Source: Pseudomonas sp. 14P_8.1_Bac3
Lineage (GTDB): Bacteria > Pseudomonadota > Gammaproteobacteria > Pseudomonadales > Pseudomonadaceae
Assembly: GCF_025466085.1 (NCBI RefSeq)
Contig: NZ_JANLOD010000066.1
Location: 186,001 to 250,000 of the forward strand
Length of the DNA: 64,000 bases
Direction: 5' to 3'
Made by a program: the position numbers and the translations under genes. Position 1 is the stretch's first letter. The number at the start of each line of letters is the position of its first letter. Shown piece after piece: positions 39,995 to 49,398 of this stretch. A model generated the notes under the pieces. It had not been told where the DNA came from and did no database searches. It was given only the letters and a program-made list of their open reading frames with translations.

Positions 39995-41251
39995 ATGCCT
40001 GCTCAAAACCTCCGTCTCTCCGATCGACAGCTCAAGGGAGTCAAACCCGCGTCCAAGGATTACGTCCTCACGGACGGTGACGGTTTGCAGCTCCGCGTAC
40101 GCAGCAACGGCTCGTTGCTGTGGAATTTCAACTACCGCGAACCGGTGACCAAGAAGCGCATCAACATCGGCTTCGGGACCTACCCCGAGCTGTCACTGGC
40201 GAATGCACGAAAGATGGCAGTCGATGCCCGCGAGCTGCTCGCTCAGGGCATTGATCCGAAGGTGCAGCGCAATACGCTGAATGAAGCCAAGCGCGCAGAA
40301 ACGGAACACACCTTCGAGAACGTGGCCACCGCCTGGTTCGAGCTCAAGAAAGACTCGGTCACCCCGGCCTACGCCGAGGACATTTGGCGGTCCCTCACGC
40401 TGCACGTGTTCCCCGATTTGAAGACGACGCCACTCACGAAAATCACCGCGCCGATGGTGATCGGATTGCTTCGTCCTATCGAAGCGAAAGGCAGCCTGGA
40501 GACGGTAAAGCGTCTCAGCCAGCGGCTAAACGAGATCATGACCTACGGCGTCAATTCCGGCTTGATCTTCGCCAACCCGCTCAGCGGTATCAGGGCAGTA
40601 TTCAAGAAGCCCAAGAAAGAGAACATGGCTGCGCTTCCGCCCGAAGAACTCCCCGAGCTTATGCTGGAGATCGCGAACGCCAGTATCAAACGCACGACCC
40701 GCTGCCTGATCGAATGGCAGTTGCACACAATGACTCGCCCCGCCGAGGCGGCGACTACTCGCTGGGCAGACATCGACTTTGAAAGGCGTGTCTGGACTAT
40801 CCCACCGGAGCGGATGAAGAAGCGCCGCCCACACAGCATTCCACTGAGTGATCACGCGGTCGCACTCTTGGAATCACTGAAGACTCACAGCGGCCATCGC
40901 GAATACGTTTTCCCGGCAGACAGAAATCCGCGCACCCACGCCAATAGCCAGACCGCCAACATGGCGTTGAAACGTATGGGGTTCCAGGATCGGCTGGTCA
41001 GCCACGGCATGCGCTCGATGGCCAGCACCATCTTGAATGAACATGGGTGGGACCCCGAACTCATTGAGGTCGCACTGGCGCATGTCGACAAGGATGAGGT
41101 GCGGAGCGCCTACAACCGAGCCGACTACATCGAACGCCGGCGTCCGATGATGGCGTGGTGGAGTGAGTACATCCAGAAAGCCGCCACCGGCAGCCTGCTC
41201 GCCTCAGCGTATGGCCAAGTCAGAGGCAAGAACGTGGTGCCGATTCGCTAG
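39995..41251 (+). CDS. int: P4-type tyrosine integrase
   Basis: This is a 418-residue site-specific recombinase starting MPAQNLRLSDRQLKGVKPAS, with GAGGAG upstream. The N-terminal DUF4102 arm-binding domain (~5-95, DGDGLQLRVRSNGSLLWNFN and GTYPELSLANAR) is followed by the core-binding domain and the catalytic domain. Catalytic residues are visible: Arg in HTMTRPAEAATTRW, His and Arg in SHGMRSMASTIL, LAHVDK, and Tyr in RSAYNRADYIERR. Its place next to the ssrA CCA end shows it is the island's integrase, and all catalytic parts look intact. Confidence 0.95.
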   Translation: MPAQNLRLSDRQLKGVKPASKDYVLTDGDGLQLRVRSNGSLLWNFNYREPVTKKRINIGFGTYPELSLANARKMAVDARELLAQGIDPKVQRNTLNEAKRAETEHTFENVATAWFELKKDSVTPAYAEDIWRSLTLHVFPDLKTTPLTKITAPMVIGLLRPIEAKGSLETVKRLSQRLNEIMTYGVNSGLIFANPLSGIRAVFKKPKKENMAALPPEELPELMLEIANASIKRTTRCLIEWQLHTMTRPAEAATTRWADIDFERRVWTIPPERMKKRRPHSIPLSDHAVALLESLKTHSGHREYVFPADRNPRTHANSQTANMALKRMGFQDRLVSHGMRSMASTILNEHGWDPELIEVALAHVDKDEVRSAYNRADYIERRRPMMAWWSEYIQKAATGSLLASAYGQVRGKNVVPIR

Positions 41252-41338
41252 CGCTGTACAGGCGCAAGTACGGCAGCAACAACAACTGAGCGTTCAAGAT
41301 TCGGGGCAAGCAGCCTCACTTATCCGCTTCTAAACGCG

Positions 41339-41383
41339 GGTCCATCCAAACAGGGCTGCAAAGCCGCCCTGTTTGGATGGACC
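41339..41383. repeat. Perfect 18-bp inverted repeat
   Basis: GGTCCATCCAAACAGGGC (41339-41356) pairs perfectly with GCCCTGTTTGGATGGACC (41366-41383) across 9 bases. It begins 87 bases after int. No T-run follows on either side. It could be an int terminator or a recombination or replication site. Confidence 0.85.
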
Positions 41384-41741
41384 TTACTTTGAAGAGCTAA
41401 AAGCCACGACGTTGTCCACCATTTACCACGGACCTCCACCGGTGGATAAGCGTTCTTCAAGTCCAAAGTGGCGCTGAATTTCGAACCTTGACCGGGCTTA
41501 TCCACAGGCGTAGAACTGGCCGTGCAAGCGCTGTCGATGACAGCAACCCAGGTGGCCCGAACCTTGAAGGCCACGCCGCTCCCGCGGTGGTTACCCCAAA
41601 AGGCAATTCGCGTCCGGCAGCTCGCCCGGTCACCTCCCCGGTGATGGATGCTCTCTAATCTCATGGCCCTCGTGCGCCAGCGACACCGTACTGTGCTGCC
41701 CTGCAGCAGCCCATCCGCTTGGCCGAATTTTGCGCCAACCT

Positions 41742-41776
41742 GTGCCCGTCTCTTTCTTCTGGAAAGAGACGGGCAC
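41742..41776. repeat. Perfect 15-bp inverted repeat
   Basis: GTGCCCGTCTCTTTC (41742-41756) pairs perfectly with GAAAGAGACGGGCAC (41762-41776) across a 5-base loop. It lies in the non-coding stretch ahead of the second recombinase. No T-run flanks it. Confidence 0.85.
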
Positions 41777-42198
41777 TTCTACCACTGCTGCAGCCCCCAT
41801 CGCACAAGGCTTTGCGGCATTCCCCCTCGTGACAATCGGCGTGACAAACGCCGATGTCACCAGTAACAGCGCTGTAGATGATGGTGCCGCAGGCCACGGA
41901 ATGGACTGCACCTGACTGACAGTCAGGCATGCCCCGGTCATCGCACCGCTGCGTTCCCCCGGCTCAGGATCTTCAGGCGCTTGTTTCGTCAGCCAGCGCT
42001 GCCTCCACCCGCCCACCGGTAACGGTGTCCAGGAGGCTAGATCATGAGATGCCCTTGCTCCTGGTCGTAAGGAGCCGCCAGTCCTGCGTTAGAGGACATC
42101 CCCACAGGTCGCAGGGGCCTTGATCCCTGATAACACTCAGCATTCTTGGCGGGATGACGTGGGGCGAGGATCGGAAAGCGGAGGATGAGGTGACCGAC

Positions 42199-43179
42199 AT
42201 GGCATTGGTGGGTAGACGCGATGGTCGTAATTTCGGTTACGGCAGGCAATTGAGCTACGCAGGGCCACAGGCGCTGAAAGATATGTTCGGCGGTGGCCAT
42301 TACGGCACGGTCAAAGCGCACTGTGATCGGTGGTTGGCATTCGTGAAGTGGTGCCGATCTGAACAGGGGCCCGGTATCAATGATGCGCGGCAGATTGATC
42401 GGAAGGTATTGGCCAACTATGCGGCGTATCTCCGTGACCTGGTTGGGCGCGGTGGCCTCGCCACCAGCACTGCGCAAAATCGGCTATCGAGCGTTAACAG
42501 GACCATGGCGGCGCTTCGCGGTGATCAGTGCGTGAAATTGCCAAGTCCGAGCAAGGCGTTGGGTATGCAGCGCACCGGGGTTCGACACTCGGTGCCGCAA
42601 GGCCAGGACCACGAACAGGTTAAGCAGATCGTCGATGCGCTTTGCAGCCATCATCAGCTGCGGGCCGCAGCGATTGTTTTGTTGGCTCGAGCCACCGGCA
42701 TGCGCTTGCGTGAGGCCATCTTGGCGGACCTGCCACGGTTGAGCCGCGAGGCCAAAGACTTAGGCAAGATAAACATCCAGGATGGCACCAAAGGTGGACG
42801 CGCCGGTGCCTCCACACCCCGTTGGATCGGGGTGGATGATCATGTTCGCGATGCGCTTTGGTTTGCATTGCAGGTGTCGCCTGTGGGTAGTCGCAACCTG
42901 ATTGCGCCAAACGAAAGCTATCTGAATGTTCTGCAGGAAATCGTCCGCCCTGCGCGCGACATCCTGCATGCATACAACCTCAAAGGCATTCATGAGCTCC
43001 GAGCGGAATTCGCGTGTGAACGCTATGAGCAGATCACTCAGCACCGCGCACCCATCAACGGCGGCGAATGTTGCTAGATGGATCGGTGCCTTGATCGCGA
43101 GGCCCGGCGGCAAATCAGCTATGAACTGGGGCACGGTCGGATCGATGTGGTCGCTGCCTACATTGGAGGGCGGACATGA
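42199..43179 (+). pseudogene. Second tyrosine recombinase, interrupted by an in-frame amber codon
   Basis: The frame starts MALVGRRDGRNFGYGRQLSY and resembles the integrase-domain proteins with an N-terminal SAM-like and a C-terminal Integrase_1-type domain. It runs to a TAG at 43075-43077, after RAPINGGECC. The same frame continues without a gap as MDRCLDREARRQ, then ISYELGHGRIDVVAAYIGG, the His/Tyr end of a tyrosine recombinase, to a TGA at 43177. The catalytic Arg is in ATGMRLREA. Without read-through the nucleophilic tyrosine is lost, so this is either a single-nonsense pseudogene or depends on suppression. It is a different family from int. Confidence 0.8.
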
Positions 43180-43451
43180 GTAAACCTTTCGAAATGGAAC
43201 TGTTCTTGGCTGCCGTGCTGACCGGGTCGCATGCAACACGGCAACGCCATTTACGACAGGCGAAAATTATCCAAGCTGAAATAGCAGAACGCTGGAAGCG
43301 AGAGACGCCCTGGGTTTGGCGGCGAAAGCATGTGACTTGGTTTCTCGAACATCGCCTAAATCGACACAGCTATGCAACGCGGTATTACTATTTGCTGACC
43401 GTGCGACTGCTCGCTCGTCGATTACAAAAAGCATGGGTTTTCAATCTCTGA
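43176..43451 (+). CDS. Small basic protein overlapping the second recombinase
   Basis: This is a 91-residue, Arg/Lys/His-rich protein (MSKPFEMELFLAAVLTGSHATRQRHLRQA...) whose ATG overlaps the recombinase stop by 4 bases (ATGA), with GGAGGG upstream. It has no signal or membrane segment. Aromatic and basic residues (WVWRRKHVTWFLEH, ATRYYYLLTVRLLARRL) suggest a helical nucleic-acid-binding accessory factor. I do not recognise a named family; the tight coupling suggests it serves the recombinase. Confidence 0.7.
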   Translation: MSKPFEMELFLAAVLTGSHATRQRHLRQAKIIQAEIAERWKRETPWVWRRKHVTWFLEHRLNRHSYATRYYYLLTVRLLARRLQKAWVFNL

Positions 43452-43743
43452 GTGAGACCGGCTGCTATCGCCCACCATAGCGACCCTTCGGTCAGGGCCG
43501 CAAGGCTGCGTGCCTAAGCAGTCAAGCTCGACGTCGCTGTTAACTGCGCCTTCCCGGATGCCGCCGTGATCGCTAAAAACCAAGACAGCCGCCCGCACCA
43601 AGTTGGTGTTCTTCGAACTCCCCGACAGGTCTATGAAGACGAATAGGGGACTGGCTGCGGCCTACAAGCCAATAGTTGGCCTTGCTATAACAGTCATTCC
43701 AACACTCCCAATATTGGGTATGGTAACGCTAACAGGTCGCCCA
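43452..43743. other. Gap between small ORF and hsdR
   Basis: No supported gene is seen in these 292 bases. One frame with a hydrophobic stretch reads from 43603 on the plus strand into the hsdR 3' end, but it has no ribosome site. The later part (43640-43743) is A/T-richer than the surroundings. hsdR converges on this gap and no strong terminator is visible. Confidence 0.4.
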
Positions 43744-46700
43744 TTAAATTTGCCCTCCAACACCCTTAAACTTATCAACAAAAAAAGCAACTTTGTGAAA
43801 GACACTTTGTTTTTTTGCCAAATAAGCCGGATTAAGTGGACTCATCTTAGGCAAAACGGAATTGAGCTCAGTTCCATTATCGCTAGCAAACTCCCGCTTT
43901 AGTGAAGCGGCGATGTACCGTTTAGCCGCCACTTCATTCAGCTCCTCATCGCTGATCAACTCTTGGGCCTCGCGCCGCTGTTCTGATTGGGCGAAAGAGA
44001 AAAAAGCATCGATCACGCTAGCCTTGTCATTAATCCGATCCAGATCGGTCTGGTTGATGAAGTCCACCACCAGGCTTTCTTTGGCGCGATTGCCCAGGCT
44101 GGCGCGAATCACCCGGCGCATCTCCTCGACCAGTGCAGCCTTGTCCTTGACCTTCTTGTTCTTCTCGAAGATCAGCTCAAGTATGTAGTCCAGGTTGATT
44201 TCCTGGGACTTGAGCAGGTCCACCTCGAACACCACATCGTCCCAGTCGATAATGGACTCGCTTGCTTCGTTACCCGCTTTCTCGCGCCTCAGCCAATCGC
44301 GGATGTCATTGTAGGTGGAGCGATAGTCCTGGACCTTGCGCTCGGCAGGCACGCGGATGGTCTGCAGCTCGGCTAGCTTCTCGTCATCCAGGTGGTGTTC
44401 GAGCTTGAATGCTTCCACGGCCTGCGGGTCGCTGATATCGACCGTTTGCAGCGCCTTCAGCGCGGCAAACTCGTCGTAGTTCTGCAGCACATTTTCCACG
44501 CGTAGGTACTCGCCGAACAACTTGGCGAAGTCTTTCTTCTCCGATTCCTTGATGATGTTGACCGGGTCGGGAAAACGTTGCTCCAGCTCCGTAACCACAT
44601 CCATAAAGCCACGCCGTGCCTCACCGGTCAGCGTGTCGGTGAAGCCCTCCATGTACTCCTTGTAACTTTTTTCCAGAACCACGTTGCGCGTGTTCTTGTC
44701 GCCGAATAGCGTAATAGCGTCGACCGTAGCCTGCTCCAGATCGCGGAAGGTAACTATATTGCCGAAAGTCTTGGTGGCATCGACGATGCGGTTGGTGCGT
44801 GAATAGGCCTGGATCAGACCGTGATAGCGCAGGTTTTTGTCGACGAACAGCGTGTTCAGCGTTGGCGCATCGAAGCCGGTCAGGAACATGCCGACCACGA
44901 TCAGCAGGTCGATGTCCTGATCCTTCACGCGCTTGGCCAGGTCGCGGTAGTAGCTCTGGAAGCCCTTGCTGTCCACACCGAAATTGCTTTTGAACAGCGC
45001 GTTGTAATCAGCAATCGCAGCGCTTAGGAACTCTTTAGCAGTGCTATCCATAGCCGACACTTCGAAGCTCTCATCGATGATGTCGCCAATGGCGTCCTGT
45101 TCTTCATTGGGGGCGAAGGAAAAGATGGTGGCGATGCGCAGCGGCTTGTCGCTGCCTTCCTGCAGCTTCTGCAGCGTCTCGTAGTACGATTTGGCGGCAT
45201 CGACACTGCTCACCGCGAACATGGCATTGAAGCCCTTGTTTGCCCCCTGTAAACGATGGGTCTTCTGGCGAAAATGTGTGAGCAGGTAATGCGAGATCTC
45301 TCGTATGCGCATGGGGTGGAGCAGAGCCTGGCGGTTCTCCGCGGCGCTGAGCTTCTTCTCGTCCTGCTCGGCTTCCAGAGCCTTGAACTGTGGACGGACA
45401 TCGTTGTAGTCCACCTTGAACTTGAGCACCTTCTCATCACGGATGGCATCAGTGATTACATAGGAATGCAGCTCGCGGCCAAACACGCTGGCGGTTGTAT
45501 CGGCGCCCAGCGCATTTTTTGGAAAAATTGGCGTGCCGGTGAAGCCGAACTGATAGAAGCGCTTGAACTTCTTCTTCAGATTCTTCTGCGCCTCGCCAAA
45601 CTGGCTGCGGTGGCACTCGTCGAAGATGAACACAACCTGCTGGTGGAACACCGGCAGGTCGCCTTCGCTCTTCATCAGGTTGTTGAGCTTCTGGATGGTG
45701 GTGACGATGATCTTGTTGTCGTTCTTATCCAGGTTGCGCTTTAGGCCCGCCGTGCTCTCCGAACCATTGACGCTGTCGGGTGAAAAACGCTGGTACTCCT
45801 TCATAGTCTGGTAATCCAGATCCTTGCGATCCACCACGAAGAACACTTTGTCGATGAACTCCAACTCGGTAGCCAGGCGCGCAGCCTTGAAGCTGGTCAG
45901 CGTCTTGCCCGAGCCGGTAGTGTGCCAGATATAACCGCCGCCCTCGGTGCTGTTCCAACGCTTGGCCTGCCAGGCACTGCGGATCTTCCATAGGATGCGC
46001 TCGGTGGCGGCAATCTGGTACGGGCGCATCACCAGCAGGGTATTGCTGACGTCGAACACCGAATAGGTGAGCAGTACATCGAGCAGGGTGCGCTTCTGTA
46101 AGAAGGTCGCAGTGAAGTCTTTCAGATCCTTGATCGGGCTGTTGTCGGCCTGCGCCCAGTTCATGGTGAAGTCGAAACTGTGCTTGTTGCGCTGCGTGGT
46201 GTTGGCGAAGTAGCGCGTATCGGTGCCATTGGAGATTACGAACAGCTGCAAGTACCTAAATAGCGAATGCTCAGTATTGAAGCTCTCCTTGCTGTAGCGA
46301 TGCACCTGATTGAAGGCTTCACGGATCGCCACGCCACGCTTCTTCAGCTCCACCTGCACCAGTGGCAGGCCGTTAACCAGAATCGTCACGTCGTAGCGGT
46401 TGGCGTAGCTGCCCGCCTGCTCGAACTGCTTGATGACCTGCACCTTGTTGCGGGCTAGGTTTTTCTTGTCCAGCAGGTAGATATTCTGGATGCGCCCGTC
46501 ATCGAACACGAAGTCATGTACATGGTCGTCGTGAATCTTACGGGTCTTGTCATGGATGCTGTCGCTGAGCTTGTCCAACCAGCTTTCCACGAAGCGCGCC
46601 CACTCGGCGTCAGAAAAATCGACGCTATTGAGCGCCTGCAACTGCGTGCGCACATTGGCCAGCAGGGCCGGCATTGTCCTCAGTCCGGTGGGATGCTCAT

Positions 46701-46842
46701 AGCCCTGATTGACCAGATCATGGATGAACTCGCGCTCCAGATCGCCTTCGCTCTGGTAGGTCTCGGCAACTGTCCATTCTCTGGCGTACCTGTCGAGCAC
46801 GATGAAGGTGTTGGACTCGGCGATGGTCTTGTAATCAGTCAT
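43744..46842 (-). CDS. hsdR: Type IC restriction subunit HsdR
   Basis: HsdR supplies ATP-driven translocation and DNA cleavage in the HsdR2M2S complex. The start MTDYKTIAESNTFIVLDRYA gives 1032 residues. With this numbering the nuclease residues Asp151, Glu165 and Lys167 (DVTILVNGLPLVQVELKKRG) match those of EcoR124I exactly, which supports the start. Helicase motifs follow: Walker A TTGSGKT at 308-314, DECHRS and GFTGTPI. The sequence is close to EcoR124I/EcoprrI HsdR along its length. It is the last gene of the operon, 119 bases after prrC. Confidence 0.96.
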   Translation of the reverse strand: MTDYKTIAESNTFIVLDRYAREWTVAETYQSEGDLEREFIHDLVNQGYEHPTGLRTMPALLANVRTQLQALNSVDFSDAEWARFVESWLDKLSDSIHDKTRKIHDDHVHDFVFDDGRIQNIYLLDKKNLARNKVQVIKQFEQAGSYANRYDVTILVNGLPLVQVELKKRGVAIREAFNQVHRYSKESFNTEHSLFRYLQLFVISNGTDTRYFANTTQRNKHSFDFTMNWAQADNSPIKDLKDFTATFLQKRTLLDVLLTYSVFDVSNTLLVMRPYQIAATERILWKIRSAWQAKRWNSTEGGGYIWHTTGSGKTLTSFKAARLATELEFIDKVFFVVDRKDLDYQTMKEYQRFSPDSVNGSESTAGLKRNLDKNDNKIIVTTIQKLNNLMKSEGDLPVFHQQVVFIFDECHRSQFGEAQKNLKKKFKRFYQFGFTGTPIFPKNALGADTTASVFGRELHSYVITDAIRDEKVLKFKVDYNDVRPQFKALEAEQDEKKLSAAENRQALLHPMRIREISHYLLTHFRQKTHRLQGANKGFNAMFAVSSVDAAKSYYETLQKLQEGSDKPLRIATIFSFAPNEEQDAIGDIIDESFEVSAMDSTAKEFLSAAIADYNALFKSNFGVDSKGFQSYYRDLAKRVKDQDIDLLIVVGMFLTGFDAPTLNTLFVDKNLRYHGLIQAYSRTNRIVDATKTFGNIVTFRDLEQATVDAITLFGDKNTRNVVLEKSYKEYMEGFTDTLTGEARRGFMDVVTELEQRFPDPVNIIKESEKKDFAKLFGEYLRVENVLQNYDEFAALKALQTVDISDPQAVEAFKLEHHLDDEKLAELQTIRVPAERKVQDYRSTYNDIRDWLRREKAGNEASESIIDWDDVVFEVDLLKSQEINLDYILELIFEKNKKVKDKAALVEEMRRVIRASLGNRAKESLVVDFINQTDLDRINDKASVIDAFFSFAQSEQRREAQELISDEELNEVAAKRYIAASLKREFASDNGTELNSVLPKMSPLNPAYLAKKQSVFHKVAFFVDKFKGVGGQI

Positions 46843-46961
46843 TGCTTGGGGTCTCCCCATGTCCCTGTGCGAGTTCGCTTTCAATTTCCTCCACTGCGGG
46901 CAATTGCGACTGCACGGCCAGCGGAATGTCCTCGGTGATGAATGAGCTGACGCCCGTGCGC

Positions 46962-48119
46962 TCAGACACCTGGCGCCTCTTCTTCCTGTTGCCAATAGCC
47001 ATAGTTGGCCAGCAGGTGGTCCAGCAGCAACTTGACCGTCTGCTTCTCCTGCGGGGTTGGCTCGGTGACGCTCTCGTTGGACAGCGTGCTGTGGCTGGTG
47101 AACTGCATGATGCGGTTCAGGTAAGCCTGCTTGTCGTCAGGCAAAAGCCCCGACCATTGCGGATAACCCAGAAAACTGGCGGTTTTCTCGTAGAGATTGC
47201 GCAGCAGGGTGAAGTGATAGCGCTGTACCTCGCCAGCAGCAATCGCCTGTTCGAGGGTCTGCCGCAGATGCAGGTGGTAAGAAAAGCTCTTATTGGAGTC
47301 GCCATACTTGACGCCCAGATCAAAGCTGCCGTCATCGAGACGTCCCAGTAAATAGCAGCCCTCTCTCTTGCCACCCTTGCTGAGGCCAAGCTCATTATGC
47401 AGCACGTTGAAGAAAAGCGGGCTGTGGGTGGTGATGACGAACTTCAGGTCCGGGGGACTTGCCTTGATCAGCCCTGCCAGATTGACCGCCAATTCGATAA
47501 GATGATTTTCATCCAGCGAACTCACCGGGTCATCAATGAATACGTACTCCAACTGATCGAACTCACGCGTCTCACGGTCCTCCGGCTCAGGCACATTGCG
47601 CGTGCTGACGACCTGGTCGAGCAAAGTGTAAAAAATGCTCCAGATGAAATTGCTTTCTTCACCCTTGGAGATCTTGAGGTTTCCTGAGCGCTCGTCGTCG
47701 CCGCGCTCAAACGAAAAAGTGACCTCCGAAAGATCTTCGCTGAAATGCGGGGTCAGCTTGTCGCTGGTGTAATGCTGAAAATAGCGGACGATATTGCCGT
47801 CCTGCCCTAGATCCCGAAGAACGCCGAGCAGCCAATTCGTGAACGAGTTGGGCTGGATTCGCAACTTGGGCTCAGCATCCAGCGCCAAATCGTTATCCCA
47901 ATAGAACAGATCTTCGGTAAAGGCGCTGTAGTACAGAATTTTGCTGCGAGTCAACGCTGGCGGATCGGAAGCCTCCTCATCGTCACCCCTTGCTAAAACC
48001 CTATGCTTGAACTCACGTGAAAGACGCGTCTTGCCCGTGCCGTTAAAGGCATAGATCAGCTGCACCTTCTTGTTCGCGTCTTTCAGCTCTTGGGCAACCT
48101 CAGTCAGTGTCTTGCTCAT
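46962..48119 (-). CDS. prrC: PrrC-type anticodon nuclease
   Basis: This is a 385-residue tRNA anticodon nuclease held latent by the neighbouring type IC restriction complex. The ATPase half has Walker A AFNGTGKT at 24-31, the signature SKGEESNF at 151-158, Walker B/D-loop YVFIDDPVSSLDENH at 192-206 and the H-switch ITTHS. The C-terminal nuclease half has Arg307-x3-Glu311 (RNLYEKTASFLG) and His343 (FTSHSTLS), with the same 4 and 32 residue spacing as the E. coli PrrC triad Arg320-Glu324-His356. The gene lies between hsdS and hsdR, exactly as in the prr locus (prrA-B-C-D), with 1 base between it and hsdS. In E. coli the T4 Stp peptide, which blocks restriction, frees PrrC to cut tRNA-Lys; the trigger here is unknown. 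Confidence 0.93.
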   Translation of the reverse strand: MSKTLTEVAQELKDANKKVQLIYAFNGTGKTRLSREFKHRVLARGDDEEASDPPALTRSKILYYSAFTEDLFYWDNDLALDAEPKLRIQPNSFTNWLLGVLRDLGQDGNIVRYFQHYTSDKLTPHFSEDLSEVTFSFERGDDERSGNLKISKGEESNFIWSIFYTLLDQVVSTRNVPEPEDRETREFDQLEYVFIDDPVSSLDENHLIELAVNLAGLIKASPPDLKFVITTHSPLFFNVLHNELGLSKGGKREGCYLLGRLDDGSFDLGVKYGDSNKSFSYHLHLRQTLEQAIAAGEVQRYHFTLLRNLYEKTASFLGYPQWSGLLPDDKQAYLNRIMQFTSHSTLSNESVTEPTPQEKQTVKLLLDHLLANYGYWQQEEEAPGV

Positions 48120-48120
48120 T

Positions 48121-49398
48121 TCAGACCGCCACCTCTTCCGGCTTGGGGAAGCTCAGCAACAGGTCGCGGTAGTACTCGTACTGTTTCTGGTGTAGCTCAA
48201 TCTCGTGGGTCAAGCCTTCACTGATGGAGTTGGTCAGTGCGTCGAATTTATCGAGAATCGCAACGATATGAGCTTGTTCTGCGAGTGATGGAAAAGGCAG
48301 CTTCAACTGCTCAAACGTTCCAAGATTAATATTGCTTTGCGCGCTACTTCTTTCCTTCCCTTTTTTTTCAAGCGCCCCCTTAGTTGCCTGAAGAACAAAC
48401 TCAACATATGCAGGGCTAGTTTTACTAGGATCAGCAACAAAGCCTATAACACTATCAGGGAAGCAAGCATCAAATCCCAATATGGAAGTTTCCGCAATGT
48501 TAGCTGCAATTGTGATACACAGAGTACCCTTAGGCCATAACTTGCTTTGCTTTAAGCCAAGCTCGCTATATGTTTGACCGTAATTCGTGATAATCCGCGC
48601 CGCACCTCTGATATCACCAGTTTGTATAAACGGTATATTGCCCCCGTACAGCTTTTCGTCATTTCTCGGACGATGCTGAGATTTACCCCGCCCAAAATCA
48701 AGTGACATCTCGGGCAAGGTCTTCCACTCCACTCCCTCAACTTCAAAACTTAACAACTTTTCGAGATAGTAGTTGTATTGTTTTTTACGGGCATTAAGCT
48801 CGGCGGTAAGCTCGACGGTAAGCTCAGCGGCAAGCTGGGTAAAGGTATCCAGTACGCGGACGATTTTGGACTGGATTTGTAGTGATTTTTTGGGATTATC
48901 TGGGCAGGGGATGGGAATCCGTATCTTTGCCATATCGGTGGCAGATACGTCGATTACTTTTGTTCCCTTTGCATATTTTCCTTTCTCACCAGCAAACTCG
49001 CTCGTCTGGCTGAAGTAGGCAAAGTACTTCCCCAGCAAGCAACTGCCTGGCCTCAAGATAGTTGCATGGCCGCCCGTGACAGCCTGTTGCTCTCCAAGAT
49101 AAACAAGGGCCTTCCCAACATCCTCAAGGTTCTCGCTAGTATTGGTAATTACCACATCTCCCTGATTGACTTTTCTTAGTTGCCTAGCCAAATCAGGTGA
49201 TACAAACGATTTTGTTTTTGACGTGGACAAACCGTAATAAGTGTAGATTTGGCCATAGTGAATAGCCGGCACGCCTGTTTCGGTGAAATCCTTTTTTTGT
49301 AAGCCGCTGCCCCTAACTAACTCGCCGAGCTCGCTCAGCGCCTTCCACTCCACTGCCACCCCACTCAACAGGCTGTCGATGAAACTAATTTTGCTCAT
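48121..49398 (-). CDS. hsdS: Type IC specificity subunit HsdS
   Basis: HsdS chooses the DNA target of the restriction complex. The 425-residue protein has two target-recognition domains (~20-165 and ~235-365), each followed by a conserved helical spacer (RKKQYNYYLEKLLSFEVEG and HQKQYEYYRDLLLSFPKPE). The central spacer contains AAEL-TVEL-TAEL, the tetrapeptide repeat known from EcoR124I/II, where copy number sets the gap in the bipartite target. The target sequence cannot be predicted by eye. The start overlaps hsdM by 4 bases. Confidence 0.95.
   Translation of the reverse strand: MSKISFIDSLLSGVAVEWKALSELGELVRGSGLQKKDFTETGVPAIHYGQIYTYYGLSTSKTKSFVSPDLARQLRKVNQGDVVITNTSENLEDVGKALVYLGEQQAVTGGHATILRPGSCLLGKYFAYFSQTSEFAGEKGKYAKGTKVIDVSATDMAKIRIPIPCPDNPKKSLQIQSKIVRVLDTFTQLAAELTVELTAELNARKKQYNYYLEKLLSFEVEGVEWKTLPEMSLDFGRGKSQHRPRNDEKLYGGNIPFIQTGDIRGAARIITNYGQTYSELGLKQSKLWPKGTLCITIAANIAETSILGFDACFPDSVIGFVADPSKTSPAYVEFVLQATKGALEKKGKERSSAQSNINLGTFEQLKLPFPSLAEQAHIVAILDKFDALTNSISEGLTHEIELHQKQYEYYRDLLLSFPKPEEVAV
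48796..48831 (-). repeat. 12-bp tandem repeat in the hsdS spacer
   Basis: There are three 12-base units, AAGCTCGGCGGT, AAGCTCGACGGT and AAGCTCAGCGGC, plus a partial fourth AAGCTG. They encode the TAEL-type repeat between the two recognition domains. The units differ by 1-3 bases, so slippage is possible but less prone than in identical repeats. Confidence 0.85.

Larger units (their letters stand above)
41252..42198. other. Structured non-coding stretch between two recombinase genes
   Basis: No convincing gene is seen in this 0.95-kb stretch. The reading frames present are compositionally odd, have no ribosome sites and cross long palindromes. It holds two perfect hairpins (41339-41383 and 41742-41776) and an A/T-poor run with short repeats such as CTGCAGCAGC. 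It may be a terminator and recombination-site region, or a structured RNA belonging to the recombinase unit that follows. Confidence 0.5.

Noticed and set aside
41320..42016. Minus-strand frames of 114 and 128 codons in the non-coding stretch
   Set aside because: They cross the perfect hairpins, lack ribosome sites and have no recognisable motif. The hairpins explain the unusual composition better than coding does.
43603..43902. 99-codon plus-strand frame with a hydrophobic segment
   Set aside because: It has no ribosome site and overlaps the conserved hsdR 3' end on the other strand.
46962..48119. Generic restriction-associated AAA ATPase of unknown function
   Set aside because: The C-terminal Arg-x3-Glu and His at +32, and the gene order, match PrrC specifically.
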